Made by a program: the position numbers and the translations under genes. From Candidatus Methanoperedens nitratireducens (GTDB taxonomy: Archaea > Halobacteriota > Methanosarcinia > Methanosarcinales > Methanoperedenaceae): a stretch of DNA of 64,000 nt. Below are positions 24,914 to 33,810 of the stretch, in pieces; positions within the stretch are counted from its first letter, which is position 1; each line of letters starts with the position of its first letter. The notes below the pieces were generated by a model. The model saw only the letters and a program-made list of their open reading frames with translations, was not told the origin of the DNA and searched no databases. The DNA lies in assembly GCF_000685155.1 (NCBI RefSeq), contig NZ_JMIY01000004.1:64492-128491 (forward strand), read 5' to 3'.

Positions 24914-26238
24914 TCGGAGTAGGTCTTGGGCCAGGCAGTCCTGATCTCCTGACGCTGGGAGCAATAAAAGCCCTTAAGAACAGCAGGAAGGTGTTCGTTC
25001 CAGGAAAAATGGCTGCCCGGCTTGTCGCACCCTATGCCAGTGCCGAGATCCTTGATTTTCCTATGATCCATGACAGGGAAGAACTCTTAAAGCTCTGGGA
25101 GAAAAACGCAGGGATAGTGGCAGATGAGGCAAGGATGGGTGTGGTCTCTTTTGCTGTGATCGGCGACCCAAACTTTTTCTCGACGTTTTCCCATCTTAGA
25201 AAGACTATTCACGAAAAATACCCTGATATCGAGATTACAACGATTCCAGGGGTGAGCTCAATAACCGCCCAGGCAGCCAGAACGAATACAGGCATTGAAG
25301 GCTCATTCATCGTAAGCGACGGCTCGCCTGTCAGGACAAAAATAATCCTGAAGACAAAACACCCTGAAAAAACAAAAGAGGAATTAATAAAAGAGGGCTT
25401 TGATGAGTTTATTTATGCAGAGCGGCTGTTCATGGAAAACGAGAAGGTAACGCACGAGATCCCGCAGGATGGAGATTATTTCAGCATCCTGGTCGCAACG
25501 AGAGACAGGAGAAAGAGAGGCAAAGAAGCCAGAAAGGTTGTGTATTTTGTGGGGGCAGGTCCGGGTAATCCTAAATACATCACAGTAAGGGGGCGCGAAC
25601 TCCTTGAATCAGCCGATCTTGTAATGTACACAGGTTCGCTTGTGAACCCTGAGGTTCTGAATTATGCGCAGGGCGATAGGATCGACAGTCATGGTATGAA
25701 ACTTGAGGATATTGTGGATGCTCTTGCAAAGAACGCAGAAGAAGGGAAGACGGTTATCAGGCTGCACAGCGGTGACCCCTCACTGTACGGGGCGATCATA
25801 GAGCAGATCGACGGCCTGAAAAAACGCGGGATAGATATAGAGATCATACCTGGTGTGACATCGCTTTTTGCCGCAGCAGCCGCGCTTAAAGCGCAATTAA
25901 CATTAAACGGGATAACAGAGACCCTGATAATCACACGGCCTGCCGGTGTGACGCTTGAGAAGGATTCGCTGCGTGAGCTCTCACGCCATAATGCCACCAT
26001 GGCCATATACCTTGGTACCCATAAGATAAGGGAGATCACGGATCAGGTGACATATCCAGAGGATACGCCTGCTGCTGTGGTGTACCATGCATCATGGGAT
26101 GATGAGAAGATGATCCTTGGCACGGTTGGCGATATTGCCGATAAGGTCGAAGCTCTGGGGATTGATAGATCGGCAATGATTATAATAGGGAATGTGCTCT
26201 CGCCTGAGAACTACAGGAGGTCGCACCTGTATGGATGA
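24907..26238 (+). CDS. cbiL-cbiF: Fused cobalt-precorrin C20- and C11-methyltransferases
   Basis: 443 residues comprising two class III (tetrapyrrole) methyltransferases. Residues 1-205 look like CbiL: GVGLGPGSPDLLTLGA at the start and TTIPGVSSITAQAA. Residues 210-443 look like CbiF: VYFVGAGPGNPKYITVRGRE, MYTGSLVNPEVL, RLHSGDPSLYGAI and IIPGVTSLFAAAAAL. Each half keeps the two glycine-rich SAM sites, so both should be active. Usually these are separate proteins; the steps they catalyse (C20 first, C11 later, with CbiH and CbiG between) are not consecutive. No stop or frameshift occurs at the junction. Confidence 0.88.
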   Translation: MLIGVGLGPGSPDLLTLGAIKALKNSRKVFVPGKMAARLVAPYASAEILDFPMIHDREELLKLWEKNAGIVADEARMGVVSFAVIGDPNFFSTFSHLRKTIHEKYPDIEITTIPGVSSITAQAARTNTGIEGSFIVSDGSPVRTKIILKTKHPEKTKEELIKEGFDEFIYAERLFMENEKVTHEIPQDGDYFSILVATRDRRKRGKEARKVVYFVGAGPGNPKYITVRGRELLESADLVMYTGSLVNPEVLNYAQGDRIDSHGMKLEDIVDALAKNAEEGKTVIRLHSGDPSLYGAIIEQIDGLKKRGIDIEIIPGVTSLFAAAAALKAQLTLNGITETLIITRPAGVTLEKDSLRELSRHNATMAIYLGTHKIREITDQVTYPEDTPAAVVYHASWDDEKMILGTVGDIADKVEALGIDRSAMIIIGNVLSPENYRRSHLYG

Positions 26239-27100
26239 TGAACTGGCTATCATCACTTTTCAGCGTAACCTTGGCGTTGCAAGAAGGATACAGGAGTTCA
26301 TGGGAGGTGATATTCTGATATACTCAAACGACGCATTCAAGCAGGCGCTTAAGTATAACTCAATAATAGCCATAATGGCAGCAGGAATAGCGGTAAGGAA
26401 TATAGCTCCTCTCATACGTGGTAAATGGGAGGACCCTGCAGTTGTTGTGGTGGATTCGGGATCGAATTTCGCTGTGCCCATACTGGGCGGGCACCACGGG
26501 GGGAATGATCTGGCAAAAAAGCTATCATGCCTGGGGATAATCCCTGTGATAACGACTGCTACTGAGGCAGCCGGAGTGGAATCGGTTGAGGGTATTGCAA
26601 AAGAGCTTGGCTGCAGGATAGTGAACAGGGACTCCACAAGAGAGGTGAATACGGCACTGCTGCATAAGGATGTTGAATCCCTGTATATAAAAGGTCCAAA
26701 GATCGTGCTTGTTGATGATGATGTCGCTGTTCTTAAAAGATACGGGCTTGTCGTCGGGATTGGTGCTAACCGCGGTGTCAGCAAAGATGAGGTAATTGAG
26801 GCTGTAAGGAGCGGATTGGCTGAGATTAATGCAAGCATGGATGATGTGAGATGCTTTGCATCCGCAGCCATTAAAGAGAATGAGCAGGGTATTATCGATG
26901 CAGCAGCAGTATCTGGTAAGGAACTCAGGTTTGTCTCACATGAGCTCATCAACTCGATCAGGGCACCAACGCTCTCAAAGGCAAAATCCCTGGGGTTGAA
27001 CGGGGTATGTGAACCTGCCGCGCTTGCAGTATCTGAAGAAAAAAAACTGCTGCTTAAAAAGAGGAAATACGGAAATGTCACAATCGCGCTTGCAAGGTAA
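26231..27100 (+). CDS. cbiG: Cobalt-precorrin-5A hydrolase
   Basis: 289 residues from ATG 26231, seven bases after AGGAGGT and overlapping the previous stop. CbiG motifs include IAIMAAGIAVRNIAPLI near residue 55, the GGHHGGNDLAKKL block and the C-terminal GIGANRGVSKDEV. CbiG opens the delta-lactone ring and releases the C20 unit as acetaldehyde in the anaerobic pathway, acting on the CbiF product. Position between the methyltransferase genes fits. Confidence 0.92.
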   Translation: MDDELAIITFQRNLGVARRIQEFMGGDILIYSNDAFKQALKYNSIIAIMAAGIAVRNIAPLIRGKWEDPAVVVVDSGSNFAVPILGGHHGGNDLAKKLSCLGIIPVITTATEAAGVESVEGIAKELGCRIVNRDSTREVNTALLHKDVESLYIKGPKIVLVDDDVAVLKRYGLVVGIGANRGVSKDEVIEAVRSGLAEINASMDDVRCFASAAIKENEQGIIDAAAVSGKELRFVSHELINSIRAPTLSKAKSLGLNGVCEPAALAVSEEKKLLLKKRKYGNVTIALAR

Positions 27101-27842
27101 ACTGTACATCGTCGGCATAGGGCCGGGTTCGATCGAGCATCTTACAAAAAAGGCTAAAGATGCGCTGCTTGAATCTGAATATGTTATAGGTAATGGCACG
27201 TATCTTGACCAGATCGCCGATGTAATTAAAAATGCGAAGATCATAAGAAGCGGGATGGGAGGAGAGGTTGAGCGAGCCAGGAGGGCGGTTTTTCTCTCAA
27301 GGGACCATGTTGTCTCAATAATAAGCGGGGGAGATGCAAATGTGTACGGGATGGCAGGTATCGTGTTTGAGGTGGCAGAGAAGGAGAGCGATATAGAGAT
27401 CGAGGTGATCCCGGGCGTGACCGCGCTGAGCGCTGCTGCTTCGCTTCTGGGTGCGCCTGTAGTGTCCGATTTTGCAGCAGTAAGCCTGAGCGATCTTCTC
27501 ACGCCGATAGATTTGATCGAGCGCAGGCTTAAGAGCGCGGCTCAGGCTGATTTTGTGATTGCTATTTATAACCCGAAGAGCAAAAGCCGCAGGCAGAATT
27601 TCGGATGGGCGATAGAGATCATACGAGAGTACAGGAGCGAGGACACACCGGCTGGAATCGTGAAAAACGCAACACGGGAGGGTGAGACTGTTATTGCCAC
27701 GACCATCGGGAAAATCATGGAGTACAACGATGTGGTTGATATGAGCACGATAGTGCTTATCGGGAACAGCGAATCAAGGCTGTGGGATAGCAGGAACAGG
27801 ATAATAACGCCAAGAGGATACCAGAGGAAATATGAATACTGA
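27075..27842 (+). CDS. cbiH: Precorrin-3B / cobalt-factor III C17-methyltransferase
   Basis: 255 residues from ATG 27075, inside the end of cbiG and after GAGGAAATACGG; a longer frame from 27009 has no conserved extension. It begins KLYIVGIGPGSIEHLTKKA and carries SGGDANVYGMAG, VIPGVTALSAAASLLGAP and FVIAIYNPKSKSR, all CbiH/CobJ features. It drives ring contraction and C17 methylation. Overlaps cbiC by 11 bases. Confidence 0.92.
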   Translation: MSQSRLQGKLYIVGIGPGSIEHLTKKAKDALLESEYVIGNGTYLDQIADVIKNAKIIRSGMGGEVERARRAVFLSRDHVVSIISGGDANVYGMAGIVFEVAEKESDIEIEVIPGVTALSAAASLLGAPVVSDFAAVSLSDLLTPIDLIERRLKSAAQADFVIAIYNPKSKSRRQNFGWAIEIIREYRSEDTPAGIVKNATREGETVIATTIGKIMEYNDVVDMSTIVLIGNSESRLWDSRNRIITPRGYQRKYEY

Positions 27843-28434
27843 TCTTGGTGCACACACCAGGGAAGCGCAGGAGATAAGTAAAAAAAGCAGGATGATAGTG
27901 CGCAGTATCGTAGGGGGCGACACACCAGAGGACAGGATAAGGCAGAGATGCGTTATAGCTACAGGTGACCCCGCGTTTGCTGATCTTATGAGGTTCAGCA
28001 ATAACCCGATAGAAGCAGGAATAAAGGCAATCAGGGAAGGTGTAACAATATTCACTGATATTAAAATGGCGCAGGTAGGTATAACAAAGCGCGGGCACAA
28101 CTGTAGAGTGAGGTGCGTGCTTGATTCTGGAGATGAAATAGCCCGGAGAACAGGCATGACCAGGACATCAGCAGGGTTCATGGCCCTGGAGCATGAGCTT
28201 GATGGAGCCATAATCGTAATCGGGAACGCACCTTCTGCAGCGATGACGGTATGCGGGATGATCGAGCAAGGGCTAAGACCCGCGCTGCTTGTAGCCACAC
28301 CTGTCGGGTTCGTGAATGCTGCCGAGTCCAAGGAGCGTGTGAGGGGACTTGATGTGCCATCCATCACCTGCATCGGGACAAGGGGGGGAACGCCTGTGGC
28401 CGTGGCCGTGGTGAATGAGCTTGTGGAGTTTTGA
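27832..28434 (+). CDS. cbiC: Precorrin-8X / cobalt-precorrin-8 methylmutase
   Basis: 200 residues. CbiC features are EISKKSRMIVRS, RQRCVIATGDPAFADLMRF and the catalytic His region TKRGHNCRVRC, ending with CIGTRGGTPVAVAVVNELVE. It moves the C11 methyl to C12 to give cobyrinate. Last gene of the operon. cbiA, cbiD, cbiE, cbiJ and the chelatase are not here and must lie elsewhere. It converges on the hydrogenase operon with 13 bases between them. Confidence 0.93.
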   Translation: MNTDLGAHTREAQEISKKSRMIVRSIVGGDTPEDRIRQRCVIATGDPAFADLMRFSNNPIEAGIKAIREGVTIFTDIKMAQVGITKRGHNCRVRCVLDSGDEIARRTGMTRTSAGFMALEHELDGAIIVIGNAPSAAMTVCGMIEQGLRPALLVATPVGFVNAAESKERVRGLDVPSITCIGTRGGTPVAVAVVNELVEF

Positions 28435-28447
28435 TTTTTTATGGATA

Positions 28448-29806
28448 TTAAGCGTTAACAAATTTTACATCTAAAACATGGGTAGCGCATGAAATGCAGG
28501 GGTCATATGCGCGCGCAAGCATCTCTAAATCCAGCGTAATTTGCTCCTGCGTATGCGTGCCCAATAATTCCGGCACAATTTTACGCATGTCCTCTTCTAA
28601 ATTGCCTATATTTTGATTTGTGGGAATAACGCAGTCTGCCGCAGTTATATGAGCGGTATCATCTATTGAATATTGATGGAATAAAGAGCCCCGTGGAGCC
28701 TCAACACAGCCTGTCCCTGTATCAGGCATGAACTTAAGCGTGTTGATCTGGCTCCTCTTCGGCCAGGATGCAACCACTATCTTTTCTTCCTTCAGGCCGT
28801 TTTTCAAAATCTTCTCCATCATTTTAATTGATTCCTCCAGACAATGTACCCATTCCACAAGCTGTATGGCAGTGTTTAAATAAGGATTATGGCATGGTGG
28901 TTTTAAGCCCAGTTCTTTTGCAACTTCTTTTGCTTTTTTGTTCAGTTTATCATAATTATTATTAAATCTGGAGATCGCACCGACCGTATAAGGTTTATTA
29001 TCAATGGTAGATATTTTTGCTGTCGAATAATCAAGCACTTTTTCTGTGAGAAGTTTTTTGTAATCCCTTATCTTTGTGCGGCGTCCACCGTTGATAATCA
29101 AATCTCCATCATAAAAAGCATATTCCTCTTCGCTGGTAAGCGACATATATTGCGTAGGCCGGTTAAATTCAGGAAATTTTAATGCCTTGATTATCTTCAC
29201 CGTTTCATCACCATCACGCCTCGCCTCAAGCATCAACTTATATAATTTTTCCAGGCCTTTCTTTGAAGGCATCTGGGTCAGGCCCCCTATGACATAACTT
29301 ATCGGATGGATATGCCTGCCTGCCAGAACCTCTCCTGCATAATCGCTCATCCTTTTCATCCTGAGAGCCATCTCAACCAGAGGTTTGTGCGTCTTAATGA
29401 GCTGCATAACACTTTTTACTCCTAAAAGATCAGGTACTACCAGAAAATAAACATGAAGGATATGGCTATCCATCATTTCAGTATGTAAAAGCAGCTTTCT
29501 CAAACTGATGACCTCCTCAGAAGGCTTTATTCCCAGAGCGTCCTCTGCTGCCTTGATACTGGCTAAACTGTGGGCGCAGGCGCAGATTCCGCAGATACGA
29601 CTGGTCAGATGCTGTGCCTCCCAGATACAGCGGTCAACGAGCATAGATTCAAAAAAACGCGGCGATTCTATAACCTGGAATTCGCATCTGGTAAGTTTTC
29701 CCTCTTTAACATCAACAACAATATTGCCATGCCCTTCCACGCGGGTTAAATAATGGATATCAACTTTTATATCTCTGGAGTCTGTATTATTTGAATTCCC
29801 GGTCAT
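28448..29806 (-). CDS. hydA: Group 3b [NiFe] hydrogenase large (alpha) subunit
   Basis: 452 residues. Both nickel-binding motifs are complete: RICGICACAH (near residue 70) and DPCISCATH near the C-terminus. After the second motif the protein continues with VLDVKFVNA, as in the mature or processed forms of this class. With the delta, gamma and beta subunits upstream it forms a soluble NAD(P)H-linked hydrogenase of the Pyrococcus sulfhydrogenase type. Order on the minus strand is hydB-hydG-hydD-hydA with overlapping ends. Maturation genes (hypA-F) are not in this window. Confidence 0.92.
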   Translation of the reverse strand: MTGNSNNTDSRDIKVDIHYLTRVEGHGNIVVDVKEGKLTRCEFQVIESPRFFESMLVDRCIWEAQHLTSRICGICACAHSLASIKAAEDALGIKPSEEVISLRKLLLHTEMMDSHILHVYFLVVPDLLGVKSVMQLIKTHKPLVEMALRMKRMSDYAGEVLAGRHIHPISYVIGGLTQMPSKKGLEKLYKLMLEARRDGDETVKIIKALKFPEFNRPTQYMSLTSEEEYAFYDGDLIINGGRRTKIRDYKKLLTEKVLDYSTAKISTIDNKPYTVGAISRFNNNYDKLNKKAKEVAKELGLKPPCHNPYLNTAIQLVEWVHCLEESIKMMEKILKNGLKEEKIVVASWPKRSQINTLKFMPDTGTGCVEAPRGSLFHQYSIDDTAHITAADCVIPTNQNIGNLEEDMRKIVPELLGTHTQEQITLDLEMLARAYDPCISCATHVLDVKFVNA

Positions 29807-30554
29807 ATTTCTTCTCCCCCTGCGGATCGTTATATAAAGTGAAGTGCTTTAATATATCCTCTGCTTTAAACCCATATTTTAAAAATATATCTTTTGCGCC
29901 GTCTGCTGCAGGATTCTCTACAAGACCGCGGCATGCATAACACCTGTTGCCGTTATTAATGCACCATGAATTGCAGCCGGCCCTTGTTACAGGCCCCATG
30001 CATTCCTCGTCCTTCTCGTAGCGGCAGACATTTTCATTCATTTTGCACTCCACACAAACTGCATAATTGGGAAGCGGATACGGCTTGCCTATGAGTATGC
30101 TTTTAAAAACAGCTATTATTTCCGGAACATATGGAGGACAATTTAAAATATAATAATCAACTTTCACCACCTCATCCAGAGGCATTGCTTTAATTGTGTT
30201 TACAGTATCAGCCTTATCACCATAGACTCTTTGCCTGGCAAGTTCAAGAGGAGCGCGGTTTTTTATACCGTTGACACCTGCAATAGTAGCGCAAGAACCA
30301 AAAGCAACCAGAATTTTTGCTCTTTCTCTGATACCTTTTATGCGCTTGATATCATTGTCGGTGGAGATACTGCCTTCTACTACAGCTATATCATAATCAT
30401 CGGATTTCTCAGACATTATTTCCCTGAAATTCACTATATCAAAAAGTTCCGTTAATTCAAGAAGAGTATCCCCCATATTTGTAATCTGAAGCTGGCAGCC
30501 CTCGCAATCAGTAAAATCAAAAAAAGCCACTTTTGGCTTAGATCTTTTTTTCAT
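29787..30554 (-). CDS. hydD: Group 3b [NiFe] hydrogenase small (delta) subunit
   Basis: 255 residues from the ATG at 30554, seven bases after AGGAG; an in-frame ATG at 30578 is less well placed. FDFTDCEGCQLQI is the proximal Fe-S Cys motif, followed by VAFGSCATIAGV and NCPPYVPEII, and later CVECK, CRYEKDEEC and AGCNSWC for further clusters. It relays electrons between the nickel site in HydA and the Fe-S/flavin subunits. Its stop lies 20 bases inside the hydA start region, indicating coupling. Confidence 0.92.
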   Translation of the reverse strand: MKKRSKPKVAFFDFTDCEGCQLQITNMGDTLLELTELFDIVNFREIMSEKSDDYDIAVVEGSISTDNDIKRIKGIRERAKILVAFGSCATIAGVNGIKNRAPLELARQRVYGDKADTVNTIKAMPLDEVVKVDYYILNCPPYVPEIIAVFKSILIGKPYPLPNYAVCVECKMNENVCRYEKDEECMGPVTRAGCNSWCINNGNRCYACRGLVENPAADGAKDIFLKYGFKAEDILKHFTLYNDPQGEKKYDREFK

Positions 30555-31419
30555 AACACTCTCCTTCATGACATTCACCTCTAAAATCCTTCAATTGAGC
30601 GTAATTAAAAACCGGCCCGCTCTGGCAGACATAAATCCCCTCAATCTGACAATGACCACACTTGCCAAGACCGCAGCGCATCCTTCTCTCAAGAGAAACG
30701 ATAATCTGATGATCAGGGATTGCCTTTTCAAGGAGTTTTAAAATAACGAATTTATACATTACTGGCGGCCCGACCACAACCGCATATGTCTTAACTGGAT
30801 TAATATCCACACCCGGGATTAAAGAAGTAACAAGACCGACATTACCTTTCCAGTCTGGATCTGCCCTGTCAACTGTACACTTAAATTTTATCTCTGTGCG
30901 CCTCATCCATTCTTTTGTTTCTTCTTTGAATAAAAATTCTCTGGGAGTCCTGCAGCCAAGGAGTATCTGTACATCTCCAAAATCATTCCTGTTATGCATA
31001 ATGTACCTTATCAAAGACCGCAGCGGCACGATACCAAGGCCGCCAGCAACGATGACAATATCATAACCGAACATATTATCAACTGGAAAACCTCTGCCAA
31101 ACGGTCCGCGTATGCCGACTATGTCGCCCTCGTTTAATTTATGCAATGCGTTCGTCAACATCCCCACATTCCTGACAGTCAGATCAAAAAAACCTTTATC
31201 TGTGGGAGAGGAACAGACCGATATAGGCGCTTCCCCGAAGCCGAAAATAGAAACCATAACGAATTGTCCCGGCTCATGGGAGAGGTTAATTTTACCTTCA
31301 AGCTCGATCTTGAAGAATTTTTCGTTCTCCGTTACCATCTTTGCCTCAATAATTCTGGCCTTCATCGGCTTATACGGAGAAGTCTTCATCTTTTCCAGAA
31401 GTATCGCCTTATCTATCAT
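30538..31419 (-). CDS. hydG: Group 3b hydrogenase gamma subunit (FAD/NAD(P)-binding)
   Basis: 293 residues with a ferredoxin-reductase fold: FAD contact GQFVMVSIFGFGEAPISVCS, pyridine-nucleotide loop IVIVAGGLGIVPLRS, and a C-terminal 2Fe-2S site (RRMRCGLGKCGHC then YVCQSGPVF). It passes electrons between NAD(P)H and the Fe-S chain. It has a Cys-rich tail (GECHEGECYEKK) not usual at the very end of this family. Overlaps hydB by 11 bases and hydD by 17. Confidence 0.92.
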   Translation of the reverse strand: MIDKAILLEKMKTSPYKPMKARIIEAKMVTENEKFFKIELEGKINLSHEPGQFVMVSIFGFGEAPISVCSSPTDKGFFDLTVRNVGMLTNALHKLNEGDIVGIRGPFGRGFPVDNMFGYDIVIVAGGLGIVPLRSLIRYIMHNRNDFGDVQILLGCRTPREFLFKEETKEWMRRTEIKFKCTVDRADPDWKGNVGLVTSLIPGVDINPVKTYAVVVGPPVMYKFVILKLLEKAIPDHQIIVSLERRMRCGLGKCGHCQIEGIYVCQSGPVFNYAQLKDFRGECHEGECYEKKI

Positions 31420-32533
31420 CGCAAGCTCCTGTGTCCTGTGTTATCTGACAAACTTCTGGCATATTTTTGATCAAACCTTTATAATTCTGGGCATTTGCCG
31501 GATCAACGATGGAATCCACTGTTTCAATAAGGATAATATCAGCCATACACGTCCTTGAGCACCTGCCGCATCCTATACAAAAATACCTGTTATATTTATC
31601 CACTGGATATTTGAACTTCCTGTAATACCTGTGCCTCTGCCTTGAATTCCTGCCCTTGCGAAAGTCTTCACCTGTAGCCACCTTAGCAAAATCATCCATC
31701 TGGCAGTAATTCCAGATGCGATACCTCAGTCCATCATTTAGTGTCAACTCCAGCTCATCTACAATATCAAAACAATAACACGTCGGGCATACCGCAGTGC
31801 AATTCCCGCAGGCAACGCACCTTCTTCCCACATCGTTCCAGACCTCAGAATGGAAGGATTCATATTCAGAAAAAGCCTTATAAACTTCAGGCAGCGGCGC
31901 ATTTAACTCTTCCCTGAACATCTTTTTCTTCTCATTTCTGAAGTTCTCAAGTTTAGCCAGATCCTGCGGTTTTGCTTCTTTTATATAGTCCAATTCCACA
32001 ACTAACCTTTCGCCTTTTTCAGAATTAATGTGAATTATAAAATTCTGGCCTAAATCTACCATCATTAAATCATAACCGCCCCTGGGCACATTATTACCCA
32101 TTGAAGTGCAATTTGCATATTTATCGCAATATTTAAAGCACTCTATGCCTATTATCGTCATTTTTTCTTTTCGGTTTAAGTAATTTGGGTCCTCTGGATA
32201 TTCTCTGAATACTACATCCAAACATTGAATACCGGCTATATCACAGGTATGCACGCCAAAAAGAATGTATTCCTCAAATTCCTTAATTGCCTTTTCTGAC
32301 TTGAAAGGTTTGATACTGAATTCAAGCAGCTTTTCCTTCTGGGGAAAATAATATTTTTTGGGAGGAAGTATCGTGGGTATATAATCAAGACAAATTTCAT
32401 CCGCGTTTTTAACCGGACCGAATACGAAAAGATTTTCTTTCTTTTTAGGCGCATAAAGTCTTGCCTTTATCTTCAAATACTCAACCCATCTGTATAAATC
32501 CTGCTTTTCCAAAATGGCATATTTCACTTTCAT
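31409..32533 (-). CDS. hydB: Group 3b hydrogenase beta subunit (4Fe-4S)
   Basis: 374 residues. Two ferredoxin-type clusters are seen: CVACGNCTAVCPTCYCFD (near residue 242) and CIGCGRCSRTCMADI (near 325), plus an N-terminal region with HTCDIAGIQCLD and CFKYCDKYANC. This matches the Fer4_22-type beta subunit of soluble sulfhydrogenases. First gene of the operon; its ATG follows AGGGGG. The operon is visibly AT-richer than the neighbouring cobalamin genes. Confidence 0.9.
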   Translation of the reverse strand: MKVKYAILEKQDLYRWVEYLKIKARLYAPKKKENLFVFGPVKNADEICLDYIPTILPPKKYYFPQKEKLLEFSIKPFKSEKAIKEFEEYILFGVHTCDIAGIQCLDVVFREYPEDPNYLNRKEKMTIIGIECFKYCDKYANCTSMGNNVPRGGYDLMMVDLGQNFIIHINSEKGERLVVELDYIKEAKPQDLAKLENFRNEKKKMFREELNAPLPEVYKAFSEYESFHSEVWNDVGRRCVACGNCTAVCPTCYCFDIVDELELTLNDGLRYRIWNYCQMDDFAKVATGEDFRKGRNSRQRHRYYRKFKYPVDKYNRYFCIGCGRCSRTCMADIILIETVDSIVDPANAQNYKGLIKNMPEVCQITQDTGACDDR

Positions 32534-32578
32534 TCCCCCTGAAGTGAACCCCGGTGTACAGTTAGTTAAGAAACGCTA

Positions 32579-32588
32579 CTATTTAAGA
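32579..32588 (-). promoter_or_regulatory. Promoter of the hydrogenase operon
   Basis: On the minus strand GTCTTAAATA is a good TATA box 46-55 bases upstream of the hydB ATG at 32533. Transcription would start around 32555, leaving a short leader with AGGGGG. Confidence 0.5.
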
Positions 32589-32670
32589 CTTTGTTTTCTT
32601 TTCACGGGAGACCATCCGCTAATCTGGCAGGATAACAGGAGAACGTGGATTGCCGGTATCCGCGTTTGAA

Positions 32671-33810
32671 TCACAATAATCCTATATTCGTCTTCCTTAC
32701 GACCTCATCGTAATTCTTGTATCCGAGCACCTTCTCGATCATATCTGAGTGTTTCCCTTTGATCTTATTCAACTCGGATGAGGTATAATCCGTGATTCCT
32801 TTTGCAAAAACCCCATCTTCGCTCTCGATCTCTATGATATCCCCCCTGTCAAAACTCCCTGTGACTTCTATAATCCCTGAGGGCAAAAGCCCCATGCTCC
32901 TCTTTATGGCCTCTTCTGCTCCTCTATCTACCATGAGCTTTCCTGATGCTTTTGACAGGATTATCCAGCGAATCCTGTTCCTGTACTTTCCATTCCGGGC
33001 AAGGAAGAGCGTCCCTATGTCCTCGCCATACATGATCCTGATAACCGCATCACTAACAGCGCTGTTGGCAATCACCATATGGCATCCTGATATTGATGTT
33101 ATCTTGGCAGCCTCTATCTTTGTCCTCATCCCGCCAACGCCTTTCATACTTGTGGGATTTCCGCCGTAGCTCTCTATTTCAGGCGTGATCTTTTCTATGG
33201 TGCTTATAAGCCTTGCATCTTCATTTTTCTTGGGATTTTTATCGTACAGCCCATCGATATCGGATAAGAGGATCAGAAGCTCAGCCTCGACCTTGCTTGC
33301 CACCATTGCAGAGAGTTTATCATTATCCCCGAACGTCGCCTCTATCTCGTGCACGCAGATCGGATCGTTCTCGTTGACCACAGGAACCACCCCTGCCTCC
33401 AGAAGCGCAGAGATGCTGTTGCGAAGATTAAGATACGTCATCCTGTTTGAGAAGGCCTCGTAGGTAAGCAGTATCTGGGCGACCTTCAGGTCATGTTTTT
33501 TGAATGCCGCCATCCATTCCTGCATCAGGATATTCTGACCGACAGCAGCAGCGGCCTGGCGAAGCGGGATCTCACGCGGACGTGAGGCCATTTTTAGCTC
33601 CTCGCATCCTATTCCGATAGCGCCTGAGCTTATGATGATCACCGTCTTTCCAAGTTCCCTGAGTTTTGCTACCTGGTTTGCTATGTCCTCTGTTAACCCC
33701 CGGTTAAAACTGCCATCTTCTCTTGTCAGGGATGAGGTCCCTATCTTCAGTACGATCCTTTCTATATCCCTGAGGAGCTCTTTCCTGTCAATAGTCTGGA
33801 TGGAATCCAT
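32671..33810 (-). CDS. proB: Glutamate 5-kinase
   Basis: 379 residues. The kinase domain has IVLKIGTSSLT, IIISSGAIGIGCEEL, PVVNENDPI and LLSDIDGLYDKNP. A C-terminal PUA domain (residues 285-370) is present, as in full-length bacterial ProB. It phosphorylates glutamate for proline synthesis; the product goes to ProA, encoded directly upstream on the same strand with stop and start adjacent. Feedback control by proline is known for this family. proC is not in the window. Confidence 0.94.
   Translation of the reverse strand: MDSIQTIDRKELLRDIERIVLKIGTSSLTREDGSFNRGLTEDIANQVAKLRELGKTVIIISSGAIGIGCEELKMASRPREIPLRQAAAAVGQNILMQEWMAAFKKHDLKVAQILLTYEAFSNRMTYLNLRNSISALLEAGVVPVVNENDPICVHEIEATFGDNDKLSAMVASKVEAELLILLSDIDGLYDKNPKKNEDARLISTIEKITPEIESYGGNPTSMKGVGGMRTKIEAAKITSISGCHMVIANSAVSDAVIRIMYGEDIGTLFLARNGKYRNRIRWIILSKASGKLMVDRGAEEAIKRSMGLLPSGIIEVTGSFDRGDIIEIESEDGVFAKGITDYTSSELNKIKGKHSDMIEKVLGYKNYDEVVRKTNIGLL

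Noticed and set aside
26260-27081. 273-codon minus-strand frame opposite cbiG
   Set aside because: Serine- and threonine-rich antisense shadow; cbiG carries the conserved motifs and operon context.
28448-32533. F420-reducing hydrogenase (frhADGB)
   Set aside because: The gamma subunit has a FAD/NAD(P)-binding reductase fold with a 2Fe-2S site and the beta subunit lacks the FrhB F420 domain, which fits group 3b.
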